DNA from: Zafaria cholistanensis | GTDB lineage: Bacteria > Actinomycetota > Actinomycetes > Actinomycetales > Micrococcaceae | DNA: 64,000 bases | Reading direction: 5' to 3' | Assembly (NCBI RefSeq): GCF_008580665.1 | Contig: NZ_BKDJ01000005.1 | Coordinates: 1 to 64,000, forward strand | Shown here: positions 1-7,878 of the stretch, in pieces | How the letters are laid out: each line of letters begins with the position of its first letter | Numbering within the stretch: position 1 is the stretch's first letter | The notes under the pieces: generated by a model | What the model was told of the DNA's origin: nothing | Database searches by the model: none | Seen by the model: the letters and a program-made list of their open reading frames with translations, nothing else | Translations under genes and position numbers: made by a program

Positions 1-224
1 GCCGAGCGCACCGCACGGTGCTCGGCCAACTCCGAACCATACCTCAGCGGCATGTCCCACCCGCCAAAATCGGTAAACGAGGCACCCAACGCCGCATGCG
101 CCCCATACAACGCGGTCCGGCGCGGAACAACAGTCTCCATCGTGGCATCTGCGGCGGGACCACCGGGGGAGACGGGGGCGGCGGACGGGGTGGCAGTGTG
201 TGCAGCAGTGTGTGTGGCGGTCAC
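1..224 (-). CDS. gcvT: Glycine cleavage system T protein (aminomethyltransferase), 5' part only
   Basis: The tetrahydrofolate-dependent aminomethyltransferase of the glycine cleavage complex; only the first 74 codons lie in the window and the gene runs off the left edge. Translation from a GTG at 222-224 gives a 30-residue variable leader, then [28 protein letters not shown] and ELAEHRAVR, which match the conserved N-terminus of GcvT (…LY..H..LGA.. F.GW.MP..Y.. …EH.AVR). The start was chosen because GGAG lies 6 nt upstream. The tandem glycine riboswitch directly upstream independently supports the identity, since this riboswitch class controls gcv operons. Confidence 0.9.
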   Translation of the reverse strand, partial: MTATHTAAHTATPSAAPVSPGGPAADATMETVVPRRTALYGAHAALGASFTDFGGWDMPLRYGSELAEHRAVRS

Positions 225-284
225 GGGGAACTCCAAGGGCTAGTGCCGCACCCTCGGCAGGCGCGGCATCCGAAGAAATTCCTC

Positions 285-468
285 CCCGCCCTGTTTGTGG
301 AACCTGAGAGTTTCCGCGCAGTGACTTTCCGCGCTTGCACCGTCGGTGGGCTTGTGGCCGCTTTCCAGGGTTGCCCACGGGTGGCGGTACGGGGGCCTGA
401 GAGATTCCCGGGGAGGGAGTTGCTCCTACGGCGCCCGCCGGAAACGGCGGGACTCTCCCGCCACCCAT
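285..468 (-). promoter_or_regulatory. Tandem glycine riboswitch upstream of gcvT
   Basis: On the reverse strand two aptamer-like units follow one another. Unit 1 (about 468 to 382) has GGCGGGAGAG, then GCGCCGTAGGAGCAA and GAATCTCTCAGGC with a trailing GTACC. Unit 2 (about 372 to 285) has CCTGGAAAG, CACCGACGGTGCAAG and GGAAACTCTCAGG, closing with CAGGG. These are the conserved core blocks of type-1 and type-2 glycine aptamers, which activate glycine cleavage genes when glycine is plentiful. About 60 nt separate unit 2 from the gcvT start. The expression platform was not folded. The whole gene-free stretch from 225 to 670 is this leader plus a short tandem repeat at 561-608. Confidence 0.92.
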
Positions 469-560
469 CGTTGGCCGGCCACCGCTCAATAAAGACCGGT
501 GGCCACTTAAAACGCTACACGCCGCTTCCCGGCCAAGGCAAGGGGCCCGCGGCCGGAGCC

Positions 561-608
561 TGGCACTCCTGAACCGTGGCACTCTCGAACCGTGGCACTC
601 CGGAACCC
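561..608. repeat. 16-bp tandem repeat, three copies
   Basis: Three adjacent 16-bp units beginning TGGCACTC and ending GAACC (561-576, 577-592, 593-608), differing at a few positions. It lies between the gcvT leader and the next gene; no function is apparent. Confidence 0.8.
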
Positions 609-670
609 TGCCTCCCGGGAACGCTGCCCCGCCCGAACCTTTCCTCCCGGTCCCGAAGCGCCGGGGACAG

Positions 671-1072
671 CTAGTCGCGGCCGTCCGGGACGACCCATCC
701 GATGAGCACTGACACGATGCTGATCACGATCGACCCGAAAACGGCGTCCCAGAAGAACGTGTCCACGTGGAAGCCCACCGGGGTGAATGAGGTGATCCAG
801 GACGTCAGCATCAGCATCGCGGCGTTGATGACGATCGCGAACAAGCCCAGGGTCAGGCAGGTGAGGGGCAGCGTGAGCAGGGAAATGACGGGCCGCACGA
901 TGGCGTTGACCAGGCCGAAGAGCAGGCCCACGAACAGGTAGCTGAGCGCCGTGGACAGGAACGAGGGGTCCGCCCCGGCCACCTCGGAGCCGATTCGGAT
1001 GCCGGGGAGCAGCCAGGCGGCCACGGCCAGGGCCACGGCATTGACGGCGACGCGAATCAGGAAACCCACCAT
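671..1072 (-). CDS. Small integral membrane protein, phage-holin-4 superfamily (YvlD-like)
   Basis: A 133-residue protein with four hydrophobic segments: roughly residues 3-22 (FLIRVAVNAVALAVAAWLLP), 38-62 (ends NAIVRPVISLL), 66-88 (LTCLTLGLFAIVINAAMLML) and 105-128. The block LFGLVNAIVRP and the following LPLTCLTLGLF are typical of the YvlD/'phage holin family' of small housekeeping membrane proteins, which despite the name are not usually in prophages. The ATG at 1072 was chosen because the protein begins directly with the first membrane segment; longer frames run through a repeat-containing gap. It follows the nitrate operon on the same strand after 77 bp. Function is unknown. Confidence 0.75.
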   Translation of the reverse strand: MVGFLIRVAVNAVALAVAAWLLPGIRIGSEVAGADPSFLSTALSYLFVGLLFGLVNAIVRPVISLLTLPLTCLTLGLFAIVINAAMLMLTSWITSFTPVGFHVDTFFWDAVFGSIVISIVSVLIGWVVPDGRD

Positions 1073-1100
1073 GGGCCCATCCTGCCAGACGCGGACCCCC

Positions 1101-1136
1101 ACGTCAGGAGGAGGGGGCACGCCAGGAGGAGGGGCC
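1101..1136. repeat. 18-bp direct repeat, two copies
   Basis: Two adjacent copies (1101-1118 and 1119-1136) of an ACGYCAGGAGGAGGGG-type unit in the gap between the nitrate operon and the small membrane protein gene. Confidence 0.75.
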
Positions 1137-1149
1137 AGGCGGACGGGCG

Positions 1150-2670
1150 TTAGACGGTGCTGGCCGCGGAGGCCAGCAGTGCCTCGATCCTGTCGCGGCA
1201 CCCGCCGCATCCGGTGCCGGCGCGGCAGGAGGCGCCGACCTGCTCCACCGTGGTGCAGCCCTCGCCGACGGCGTGCCCGACCTGGCCGTGGGTGGCCCCG
1301 CTGCAGCGGCACAGGACGTCATCCGGACCGGCCGGGGCCGGCGGCAGGGACAGCGCCGCGTCGTCGAGCCGGAAGAGCGTGGAACGGTCGGCCGGCAGCT
1401 CGGCGCCGCGTTCATAGAGCAGGACCAGCTCGGCCGCGGTGCGCGGCATGCCGACCGCGACGAAGCCGGTGAGCACTCCGTCGACCGTGACCATCTTGCA
1501 GTACCGTCCCTGCTGCGGGTCGGCCCAGACCGCCACCCGCTGCGGGCTTCCGCCCCAAGGCGCGGAGTCCCAAGGGCCGGGTGAGACGTCGCCGCCGGCG
1601 GCGACGTCGACTCCGCGGGCCTTGAGCAGGATGATGCCCGGGCGCTCCTCCGCCAGGGGGTCCACTGCCGGAGCGGCGGGCCCGGGCCCGTCGAGGAAGC
1701 CCGGGGCCGGGTGCTCCACCAGGTACTTCGCGAGCCACGCCGCCTGGGTCCAGCCGGGGCCGATCAGTCCGCTCGGCGGGCGCCCGGCCACCGCCGCGCA
1801 GTCGCCGACCGCGAAGACGCGGTCCTCGGTGTCCGCCCGCAGGAACCGGTCCACGACGATTCCGCGGTCCACGGTCAGGCCGCAGCCTTCGGCCAGCTCG
1901 GCGCGCGCCCGGACCCCGACGGAGAGCACCAGCAGGTCTCCGGGCACCACGGTTCCGTCCCCCAGCTCCAGCCCCGTGAAGCGGCCCTCCTCCAGCCGGA
2001 CGGCCACCGCCCTGGCCTGGGGCACCACGTCCACGCCCGCGGCGGCAAGTGCCGCGGAAAGCAGCCGGCCGCCGTCGTGGTCCAGGGCCCGGGCCAGCGG
2101 GATGTCGCCGTGGTGCACCAGCGCGGCGCGGGCGCCCTGCTCGCGGATGGCCAAGGCAGCCTCGACGCCGAGGATGCCGCCACCGAGCACCACCACCCGG
2201 CCGCCGGAACGGACCACCGGCAGCAGCGCCGCGGCGTCGTCGAGGTCGCGCAGCGCCACCACGCCTTCGGGCAGGCGCGGCTCCCCGTGCGGGGCGAAGT
2301 CCAGCCCGCGCAGCACCGGCACCACGGCGCGGGCCCCGGTGGCGAAGACGATCCGGTCGTAGGGGAGGACGCCGCCGTCGGAAAGCAGGACGGTGCGGCG
2401 GGCACGGTCCACCCGGCGGGCCGCGGTCCCCAAACGAACCTCCACGCCCTCGGCAGCCAGGTCTTCCGCGTCGGACAGGGCGACCGCCTCCGGGGCGGTC
2501 CGGCCGGTGCCCACGTCGGCGACGAGGACACGGTTGTATGCGGCGTGGACTTCGGCACCGACGACGGTCACCAGGACCCGTCCGGCCCGTACCGCGGGCA
2601 GGAGGTCCTCGACCAGCCGGGCGGCGACGGGGCCGAAGCCGAGCACCACGATCCGCTCCGGCGCGCTCAT
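1150..2670 (-). CDS. nasB: NAD(P)H/FAD-dependent electron-transfer subunit of assimilatory nitrate reductase
   Basis: 506 residues. The N-terminus has the FAD dinucleotide motif VVLGFGPVAARL, a second Rossmann motif VVVLGGGILGVEAA (NAD(P)H) near residue 150 and the FAD-binding FAVGDCA block near 265. The last 60 residues form a BFD-like [2Fe-2S] domain with LCRCSG and TGCGGC as cysteine pairs (last pair C488/C491). This is the layout of the small flavoprotein that feeds electrons from NAD(P)H to the molybdenum nitrate reductase, resembling the N-terminal half of NirB. The start overlaps the nasA stop (ATGA, 2667-2670), showing translational coupling. A role as stand-alone nitrite reductase is excluded by absence of the siroheme domain. 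Confidence 0.82.
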   Translation of the reverse strand: MSAPERIVVLGFGPVAARLVEDLLPAVRAGRVLVTVVGAEVHAAYNRVLVADVGTGRTAPEAVALSDAEDLAAEGVEVRLGTAARRVDRARRTVLLSDGGVLPYDRIVFATGARAVVPVLRGLDFAPHGEPRLPEGVVALRDLDDAAALLPVVRSGGRVVVLGGGILGVEAALAIREQGARAALVHHGDIPLARALDHDGGRLLSAALAAAGVDVVPQARAVAVRLEEGRFTGLELGDGTVVPGDLLVLSVGVRARAELAEGCGLTVDRGIVVDRFLRADTEDRVFAVGDCAAVAGRPPSGLIGPGWTQAAWLAKYLVEHPAPGFLDGPGPAAPAVDPLAEERPGIILLKARGVDVAAGGDVSPGPWDSAPWGGSPQRVAVWADPQQGRYCKMVTVDGVLTGFVAVGMPRTAAELVLLYERGAELPADRSTLFRLDDAALSLPPAPAGPDDVLCRCSGATHGQVGHAVGEGCTTVEQVGASCRAGTGCGGCRDRIEALLASAASTV

Positions 2671-5042
2671 CGTGCGGCCTCCGCCAACGGGCGGGCAGCG
2701 GCCTCCGCGCCGCGCCGGCGCACGGCCCCGGGCGGGAGATCGGCAGGCAGCGCATCGGCGGGCAGGCCGGCGGGCAGGGCGGACAGGGACACGGAGGCGT
2801 TCTTGAAGCCGGGCATGGAACTCACTGGGTCGGTTGCGGGGGAGGTCAGGAGGTTGGCGCTGGCGTCGCCGGGGAAGTGGAAGGGAAGGAAAACGCAGTC
2901 GGTGCGCATTCCGGAGTCCAGCGTCGCGCGGGCGACCACGCGCCCGCGCCCGTTGGAGAGCAGGACCATGTCTCCGTCGGCCACGCCGTGGGCCACCGCG
3001 GTCGCGGGGTGCAGCTCGGCGCGCAGTTCCGGCTGCGCCGCATTCAGTTCCGGAACGCGGCGCGTTTGGGCGCCGGACTGGTAGTGCTCCAGCAGCCGCC
3101 CGGTCAGCAGGGTCAGGGTGCCCGGGAGGTTCAGCTGCTCGGCCGGGGCACCGAAACGCACGGCAACCATCCGGGCCTTGCCATCCGGGTGGGCGAACCG
3201 GTCCATAAACAGGCGTGGGGTACCCCGCAGCGTGGGGCCCGGCGCCGGAGCGCTTCCCGCCAAGCCGTCCTTTTCGGCACTGTCCTTTTCGGCACTGTCC
3301 TCTTCGGCGCTGTCCCTTGCGGCACCGCCCGCGCGTGTTCCGCCGGCGGGGGAGGCGTCCGCCGGGCAGGGCCAGTAGACCGCCTCCCCGGCGTCGAGCG
3401 CCGCATAGTCGATTCCGGAGTAGTCGGCGAGCCCGCCCCGCGAGGCTTCGCGCAACTCCTCGAAGACCTCGCGCGCATCGGTGGGGAACCGGCCGGGGGA
3501 GTCCAGGCGGCGCGCCAGCTCAGCCATGATCCACAGCTCCGAACGGGCCCCGGACGGGGGCGTGACGGCCCGGCGCCGGCGCAGGATGCGCCCTTCCAGG
3601 TTGGTCATGGTGCCTTCCTCCTCGGCCCACTGGAGGACGGGCAGGACCACGTCCGCCTCCGCCGCGGTTTCAGAGAGGAAGAAGTCGGCGACGACGAGGA
3701 AGTCGAGCCGGCGCAATCCCTCCATGACCCGTCCGGCGTCGGGTGCGGAGACCGCCACGTTCGACCCGTGGACGAACAGCATCCGCGGCCCGCCGGGCAG
3801 TCCCAAGCTGTGCAGCAGTTCGGCGGCGGGCACGCCGGGGCCCGGTATGAGCGATTCGTCCACGCCCCAAGCGGCCGCCACATGGGCCCGGTGCGCCGGG
3901 TCGGTGATCTTCCGGTACCCGGGCAGCTGGTCCGACTTCTGTCCGTGCTCGCGCCCGCCCTGCCCGTTGCCCTGCCCGGTGAGCGTGCCGAAGCCGCCCG
4001 CCCGGGTGCCGGGCAACCCCAGCAGCAGGGCCAGGTTGATCGCGGCGGTGGTGGTGTCGGTGCCGTTCACGTGCTGCTCGACGCCGCGGCCGGTCAGCAC
4101 GTAGACCGGCGCGCCGCCGGCGCGGGCGGCGCGGGCGGCCTCCGCCAGCCGGCGGGCCGCCGTGCGCAGCAGGTCGGCGGGAACGCCGGTGGTGGCCTGC
4201 GCGCGTTCGGGCCACCAGGGCGCAACCGAACGGGCGACGGCGTCGCGGCCCACGGTGCGGCTTGCCAGGTAGTCCTCGTCGGCCAGGCCCTCGGCAAGCA
4301 CGATGTGCGCCAGGCTGAGCAGCAGCGGCAGATCGGTGCCGGGGGTCGGCTGCAGGTGGAGCCCGGCGCCGTCGTCGGACAGCCGGGCGGTGGCGGAGCG
4401 GCGGGGGTCGACGACCATCAGCCCGCCCGCGTCGCGGGCGCCCTGCAGGTGCCGCACGAACGGCGGCATGGTTTCGGCGACGTTGGAACCGAGCAGCAGG
4501 ATGGCGCCGGCGCCGCCCAGGTCGGCCAGCGGGAACGGCAGGCCGCGGTCCAGCCCGAACGAGCGGTTGCCGGCCGCCGCGGCCGAGGACATGCAAAAGC
4601 GTCCGTTGTAGTCGATCAGCCGCGTCCCCAGCGCCAACCGCGCAAACTTTCCCAGCTGGTAGGCCTTCTCATTGGTCAAGCCGCCGGCGCCGAAGACGGC
4701 CACGGCGTCCGGGCCGTAAGCGGCCCGCAGCGTGCGCACCTTCGCAGCGACCAGGTCCAGGACCTCGTCCCAGGCCGCCGGCCGCAGTACCCCGTCGGGA
4801 CCGCGCAGCAGCGGCTCGACGATGCGGTCCGCCGCGCCCAGCAGCTGCGCGGAGGACCACCCCTTGCGGCACAGGGCGCCGCCGTTGGCCGGGAACTGCC
4901 GGGGCTGGACGTCAGCACCCCGGTCAGCGGATCCGGCCGTTCCGTCCGCGGGCCCGCCCGGGGAGACGGACATGGCGCACTGAAGGGCGCAGTAGGGGCA
5001 GTGGGTGGGGGTGTTTGCGGGGGTGGAGCCGGCCTGGGGCAT
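2667..5042 (-). CDS. nasA: Assimilatory nitrate reductase, molybdopterin catalytic subunit
   Basis: 791 residues, cytoplasmic, no twin-arginine signal. It reduces nitrate to nitrite using bis-MGD molybdenum. The N-terminal [4Fe-4S] ligands are visible as HCPYCALQC (C15, C18, C22) plus C58 in LCRKGW. Further on come NGRFCMSSA, GSNVAETMPP, the TGRGVEQH-type block and a C-terminal dinucleotide-binding domain (TGRLLEHYQSGAQTRR onward). There is no C-terminal [2Fe-2S] extension as in Klebsiella NasA; that cluster sits on the adjacent nasB product instead. Around residue 578-598 an acidic linker contains a pentapeptide tandem repeat (DSAEK). It lies 3 bp after narK and overlaps nasB, so the three genes form one operon. 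Confidence 0.9.
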   Translation of the reverse strand: MPQAGSTPANTPTHCPYCALQCAMSVSPGGPADGTAGSADRGADVQPRQFPANGGALCRKGWSSAQLLGAADRIVEPLLRGPDGVLRPAAWDEVLDLVAAKVRTLRAAYGPDAVAVFGAGGLTNEKAYQLGKFARLALGTRLIDYNGRFCMSSAAAAGNRSFGLDRGLPFPLADLGGAGAILLLGSNVAETMPPFVRHLQGARDAGGLMVVDPRRSATARLSDDGAGLHLQPTPGTDLPLLLSLAHIVLAEGLADEDYLASRTVGRDAVARSVAPWWPERAQATTGVPADLLRTAARRLAEAARAARAGGAPVYVLTGRGVEQHVNGTDTTTAAINLALLLGLPGTRAGGFGTLTGQGNGQGGREHGQKSDQLPGYRKITDPAHRAHVAAAWGVDESLIPGPGVPAAELLHSLGLPGGPRMLFVHGSNVAVSAPDAGRVMEGLRRLDFLVVADFFLSETAAEADVVLPVLQWAEEEGTMTNLEGRILRRRRAVTPPSGARSELWIMAELARRLDSPGRFPTDAREVFEELREASRGGLADYSGIDYAALDAGEAVYWPCPADASPAGGTRAGGAARDSAEEDSAEKDSAEKDGLAGSAPAPGPTLRGTPRLFMDRFAHPDGKARMVAVRFGAPAEQLNLPGTLTLLTGRLLEHYQSGAQTRRVPELNAAQPELRAELHPATAVAHGVADGDMVLLSNGRGRVVARATLDSGMRTDCVFLPFHFPGDASANLLTSPATDPVSSMPGFKNASVSLSALPAGLPADALPADLPPGAVRRRGAEAAARPLAEAAR
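3267..3326. repeat. 15-bp tandem repeat inside nasA
   Basis: Four units of 15 bp (3267-3281, 3282-3296, 3297-3311, degenerate 3312-3326) that encode a repeated DSAE(K/E) pentapeptide on the reverse strand. Frame is preserved. The stretch falls in a linker of nasA that is not conserved in the family. Confidence 0.85.
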
Positions 5043-5045
5043 GGG

Positions 5046-6452
5046 CTAGACCCCCTGCCGGGCGAAGACGGTGCCGGGGCGCAGGTAGCAGAACCAGGCC
5101 AGCCCGAGCAGGACCAGGTAGGTCGCGACGAACCCCACGAAGGCGGCGGCGTAACCGCCGGTGGCGGTCGCGGACAGGCCCAGCATCTGCGGGATGAGGA
5201 AGCCGCCGTAGGCGCCGATGGCCGAAACGAGGCCCAGTGCCGCGGAGGCCTTGCGCTCCGGGCCCACCGGATCGGCCTTTTCGACCGAACGCAGGGAGAA
5301 GACCGTGGGGATCATCTTGTAGGTGGAGCCGTTGCCGATGCCGCTGGCGGCGAACAGCAGCATGAACAGGAACAGGAAGAGCCAGAAGTTGCCCAGCGGC
5401 AGCGTGGCGATGACGGCGACCGTGATCGTGGCCATGGCGGCGAACGCCGTCACGGTGATCCTGGCCCCCCCGGTCCGGTCCGCCAGGCGACCGCCCAGCG
5501 GGCGGGAGAGGGAGCCCACGAGCGGGCCGAGGAAGGACAGCGACAGGGCGGCCCCGGCCACGGCGAAGGTGGAGAACTCGGGGAAGGTGTCCTTGATCAG
5601 CTTGGGGAAAACGGCGGAGAAGCCGATGAACGAGCCAAAGGTGCCGATGTAGAGCAGGGAGATGATCCACAGGTGTGGTTCGCGCAGCGCGGCCAGCGAG
5701 CCGGCGATGTCGCCCTTGGCGTGGCTGAGGTTGTGCATGTGCTTCCGGGCGCCCCACGCGGCCAGCAGGATCAGCGGGATCCAGATCAGGCCGGCCATGG
5801 ACAGGTTCAGCGTGCCGGCGGCGAAGACGGTGATCGCGATCGGGACCACGAGCTGCGCAACGGCGGCCCCCAGATTGCCGCCGGCGGCGTTCAGCCCCAG
5901 GGCCCAGCCCTTTTCCCGGGCCGGGTAGAAGTAGGTGATGTTGGCCATCGAGCTGGCGAAGTTGCCGCCGCCGAAGCCGGCCATCCCGGCCAGTGCCAGC
6001 AGCGCCCAGAAGGGGGTGGTGGGGTTGGAAACGGCCAGGGCCAGGCCGCCGGCCGGCAGCAGGAGCAGCAGGGCGGAGACGACCGTCCAGTTCCGGCCGC
6101 CGAAGCGGGCCACCATGAAGGTGTAGGGGATGCGCAGCGTTGCGCCCACCAGGCTGGGCATGGAGATCAGCCAGAAGATCTCGCCGGTGCTCAGCTGGAA
6201 ACCGGCAGCCGGGAGGTTGACCGCGACGATCGACCACAGCTGCCAGACGACGAACCCGAGGAATTCGCAGAAGATCGACCACTTGAGGTTGACCGCCGCC
6301 GTCGCGCGGCCCACGCCGTCCCAAAAGGTGCTGTCCTCGGCGTTCCAGTTGTCCACCCAGCGGCCGCGGCGCATTTGGAGCGACGGGTGCGGGGGGGCAG
6401 AAACGGAGGCGCCGGGCTGCGGGGCGCCTGCTTGCATCTGATCGGTGGTCAT
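5046..6452 (-). CDS. narK: NarK-type nitrate/nitrite MFS transporter
   Basis: 468 residues, about 12 membrane segments. Conserved NarK features are WSIFCEFLGFVVWQLWSI in the first segment region, the loop RIPYTFMVARFGGRNW, and the nitrate signature glycine-rich helices AGFGGGNFASSMANI and LGLNAAGGNLGAAVAQL. A second signature-like block is GIGNGSTYKMIP. It imports nitrate and may exchange nitrite across the cytoplasmic membrane. The start at 6452 is supported by GGGAG 6 nt upstream; an in-frame ATG further upstream lacks such a site and would add a non-conserved leader. First gene of the narK-nasA-nasB operon, implying nitrate is used as nitrogen source. Confidence 0.9.
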   Translation of the reverse strand: MTTDQMQAGAPQPGASVSAPPHPSLQMRRGRWVDNWNAEDSTFWDGVGRATAAVNLKWSIFCEFLGFVVWQLWSIVAVNLPAAGFQLSTGEIFWLISMPSLVGATLRIPYTFMVARFGGRNWTVVSALLLLLPAGGLALAVSNPTTPFWALLALAGMAGFGGGNFASSMANITYFYPAREKGWALGLNAAGGNLGAAVAQLVVPIAITVFAAGTLNLSMAGLIWIPLILLAAWGARKHMHNLSHAKGDIAGSLAALREPHLWIISLLYIGTFGSFIGFSAVFPKLIKDTFPEFSTFAVAGAALSLSFLGPLVGSLSRPLGGRLADRTGGARITVTAFAAMATITVAVIATLPLGNFWLFLFLFMLLFAASGIGNGSTYKMIPTVFSLRSVEKADPVGPERKASAALGLVSAIGAYGGFLIPQMLGLSATATGGYAAAFVGFVATYLVLLGLAWFCYLRPGTVFARQGV

Positions 6453-6500
6453 GCGATCTCCCGGGTCTTGGGGTCGGTTCCCCTCCACAGTCCCAAATGC

Positions 6501-6530
6501 ATGTTGCGGCAATACGCAGTGAATGTTGCG
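6501..6530. promoter_or_regulatory. Direct repeat ATGTTGCG in the narK promoter region
   Basis: The octamer ATGTTGCG occurs at 6501-6508 and 6523-6530, spaced 22 bp start to start (two helical turns), within the 186-bp gap between narK and the divergent aminotransferase. Spacing suits a same-face regulator such as a nitrogen-responsive GlnR-type protein, but the match to GlnR boxes is poor, so the regulator is not assigned. Confidence 0.35.
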
Positions 6531-6625
6531 ATTAGCGAAACCGTGCTTCACGCCGGCCCGGAAATGCTGTGAGGCCACGGGCCCGGAGCCTGGAGTCCGG
6601 GACGCGGCCGGAGGCGCGTCGGCGC

Positions 6626-6631
6626 TAGGCT
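6626..6631 (+). promoter_or_regulatory. -10 box of a leaderless promoter (aminotransferase)
   Basis: TAGGCT ends 7 nt before the ATG at 6639 and no Shine-Dalgarno sequence is present, so transcription should begin at or next to the start codon. No convincing -35 was seen. Confidence 0.5.
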
Positions 6632-6638
6632 AAACGCT

Positions 6639-7760
6639 ATGAGCATCGAGAACAGCGTCCCTTCCGCAGAGGTGCAGCCCCGTCCCGTGGTGGGGCGCCT
6701 GCCGAAGTATGCGGCCGGGAAGCCCCCCGCGCCCGTGGAGGGATTGGCCGCCTACAAGCTCGCCTCGAACGAGAACCCCATGCGGCCGGTTCCGGCCGTT
6801 CTTGAGGCCATCGCGGCCCAGACGGCCTACAACCGCTACCCCGACCCGGTCAGCACCAAGCTGCGCACCGCCCTGGCCGGGTTCCTGGATGTGCCCGCGG
6901 AGGACGTCGTCACCGGGGCCGGCAGCCTCGGTGCCCTGACCCAGATTCTGGCCGGCTTCGCCGGGCAGAACGACGACGGCGTGCCCGACGAGGTGGTCTA
7001 CGCCTGGCGCTCCTTCGAGGCCTACCCGATCTGCGTGGGCACCTCCGGCGCGGCGTCCGTGCAGGTTCCGCTGACCGCCGGCGGACGGCACGACCTGGAC
7101 GCGATGGCCGCGGCGGTCAACGAACGCACCTCCGTGGTGCTGCTGTGCACCCCGAACAACCCCACCGGCCCCGTGCTGACCACGGCCGAGGTCGAGGACT
7201 TCCTGGCCAAAGTCCCCCGCGACGTGCTGGTGGTCATCGATGAGGCCTACCGGGAGTTCGTGCGCAACCCCGAGGCCGTGGACGGGATCGAGATGTACCG
7301 CAGGCACCCGAACGTCGCCGTGCTGCGCACTTTCTCCAAGGCCCACGGCCTGGCCAACCTCCGCGTCGGCTACTCGGTCGCCCGGCAGCACATCACCCGG
7401 CACCTGCGGGTCGTTGCCACGCCGTTCGCCGTCTCCTCAGTTGCCGAGGACGCTGCCGTTGCGTCGCTGGCCCACTACGGCGAAGTTGTGGAAAAGGTAC
7501 AAAGCCTGGTGGACGAGCGCACCCGCGTGGTGGCCGGCCTGCGGGAGCTTGGATGGACGGTTCCGGAGGCGGAAGGCAACTTCGTGTGGCTGGCCCTGGG
7601 GAAGGACGCGCAGGATTTTTCCCGCTTTGCCGGGGAGCACGCGCTGTCCGTGCGCGCCTTCGCCAACGAGGGGGTCCGGGTCAGTATCGGCGAGGTCGAG
7701 GCCAATACGCGCTTCCTCGAAATTTGTAGCAAGTATCCTAAGAGGCCGGGGCTTTCCTAG
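6639..7760 (+). CDS. Histidinol-phosphate / aromatic amino acid aminotransferase (class I/II, PLP)
   Basis: 373 residues, the usual length for HisC/Pat. Visible motifs are YKLASNENP near residue 40, GAGSLGAL (PLP phosphate contact), CTPNNPTGP near 170, VIDEAYREF near 200, RTFSKAHGLANLRVGY near 230 (Schiff-base lysine in FSK) and the C-terminal RVSIG block with the substrate-binding arginine. It transaminates histidinol phosphate or aromatic 2-oxo acids with glutamate. It stands outside a his operon and next to the bkd operon, which favours the aromatic (Pat, sometimes annotated HisC2) role. The start has a leaderless -10 box just upstream. Confidence 0.85.
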   Translation: MSIENSVPSAEVQPRPVVGRLPKYAAGKPPAPVEGLAAYKLASNENPMRPVPAVLEAIAAQTAYNRYPDPVSTKLRTALAGFLDVPAEDVVTGAGSLGALTQILAGFAGQNDDGVPDEVVYAWRSFEAYPICVGTSGAASVQVPLTAGGRHDLDAMAAAVNERTSVVLLCTPNNPTGPVLTTAEVEDFLAKVPRDVLVVIDEAYREFVRNPEAVDGIEMYRRHPNVAVLRTFSKAHGLANLRVGYSVARQHITRHLRVVATPFAVSSVAEDAAVASLAHYGEVVEKVQSLVDERTRVVAGLRELGWTVPEAEGNFVWLALGKDAQDFSRFAGEHALSVRAFANEGVRVSIGEVEANTRFLEICSKYPKRPGLS

Positions 7761-7794
7761 TCGTAACCAAACCAAAAAGTGGTGCAACGGGGCC

Positions 7795-7855
7795 TATAGG
7801 CTAAAGGTGCATCCCACATATGCCTCCAGAGGAATGCATTCCGCGCGGGGCATAT
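7795..7855 (+). promoter_or_regulatory. Putative bkd promoter and coaxial double palindrome operator
   Basis: Within the 118-bp gap before bkdA, a TATAGGCT -10-like sequence at 7795-7802 is followed by a symmetric 38-bp element at 7818-7855. Its outer arms are ATATGCC and GGCATAT, and its inner part is the perfect 12-bp palindrome GGAATGCATTCC (7831-7842). Outer and inner palindromes share exactly the same centre (between 7836 and 7837). This architecture suits a dimer-of-dimers regulator, for example an Lrp/AsnC protein (BkdR-like), acting downstream of the start site. The regulator is inferred. Confidence 0.55.
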
Positions 7856-7878
7856 TTCCAAGTGAAGGGCTTTGACGC

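Noticed and set aside
671-1072. Possible prophage element because of the 'phage holin' family name
   Set aside because: No other phage gene, integrase or att-like repeat is nearby; the YvlD-like group is a chromosomal membrane protein family.
2049-6572. A 1507-codon open frame on the forward strand opposite the nitrate operon
   Set aside because: It is entirely antisense to nasB, nasA and narK, Arg/Gly/Gln-rich and of low complexity; such long empty frames are a by-product of very high GC content.
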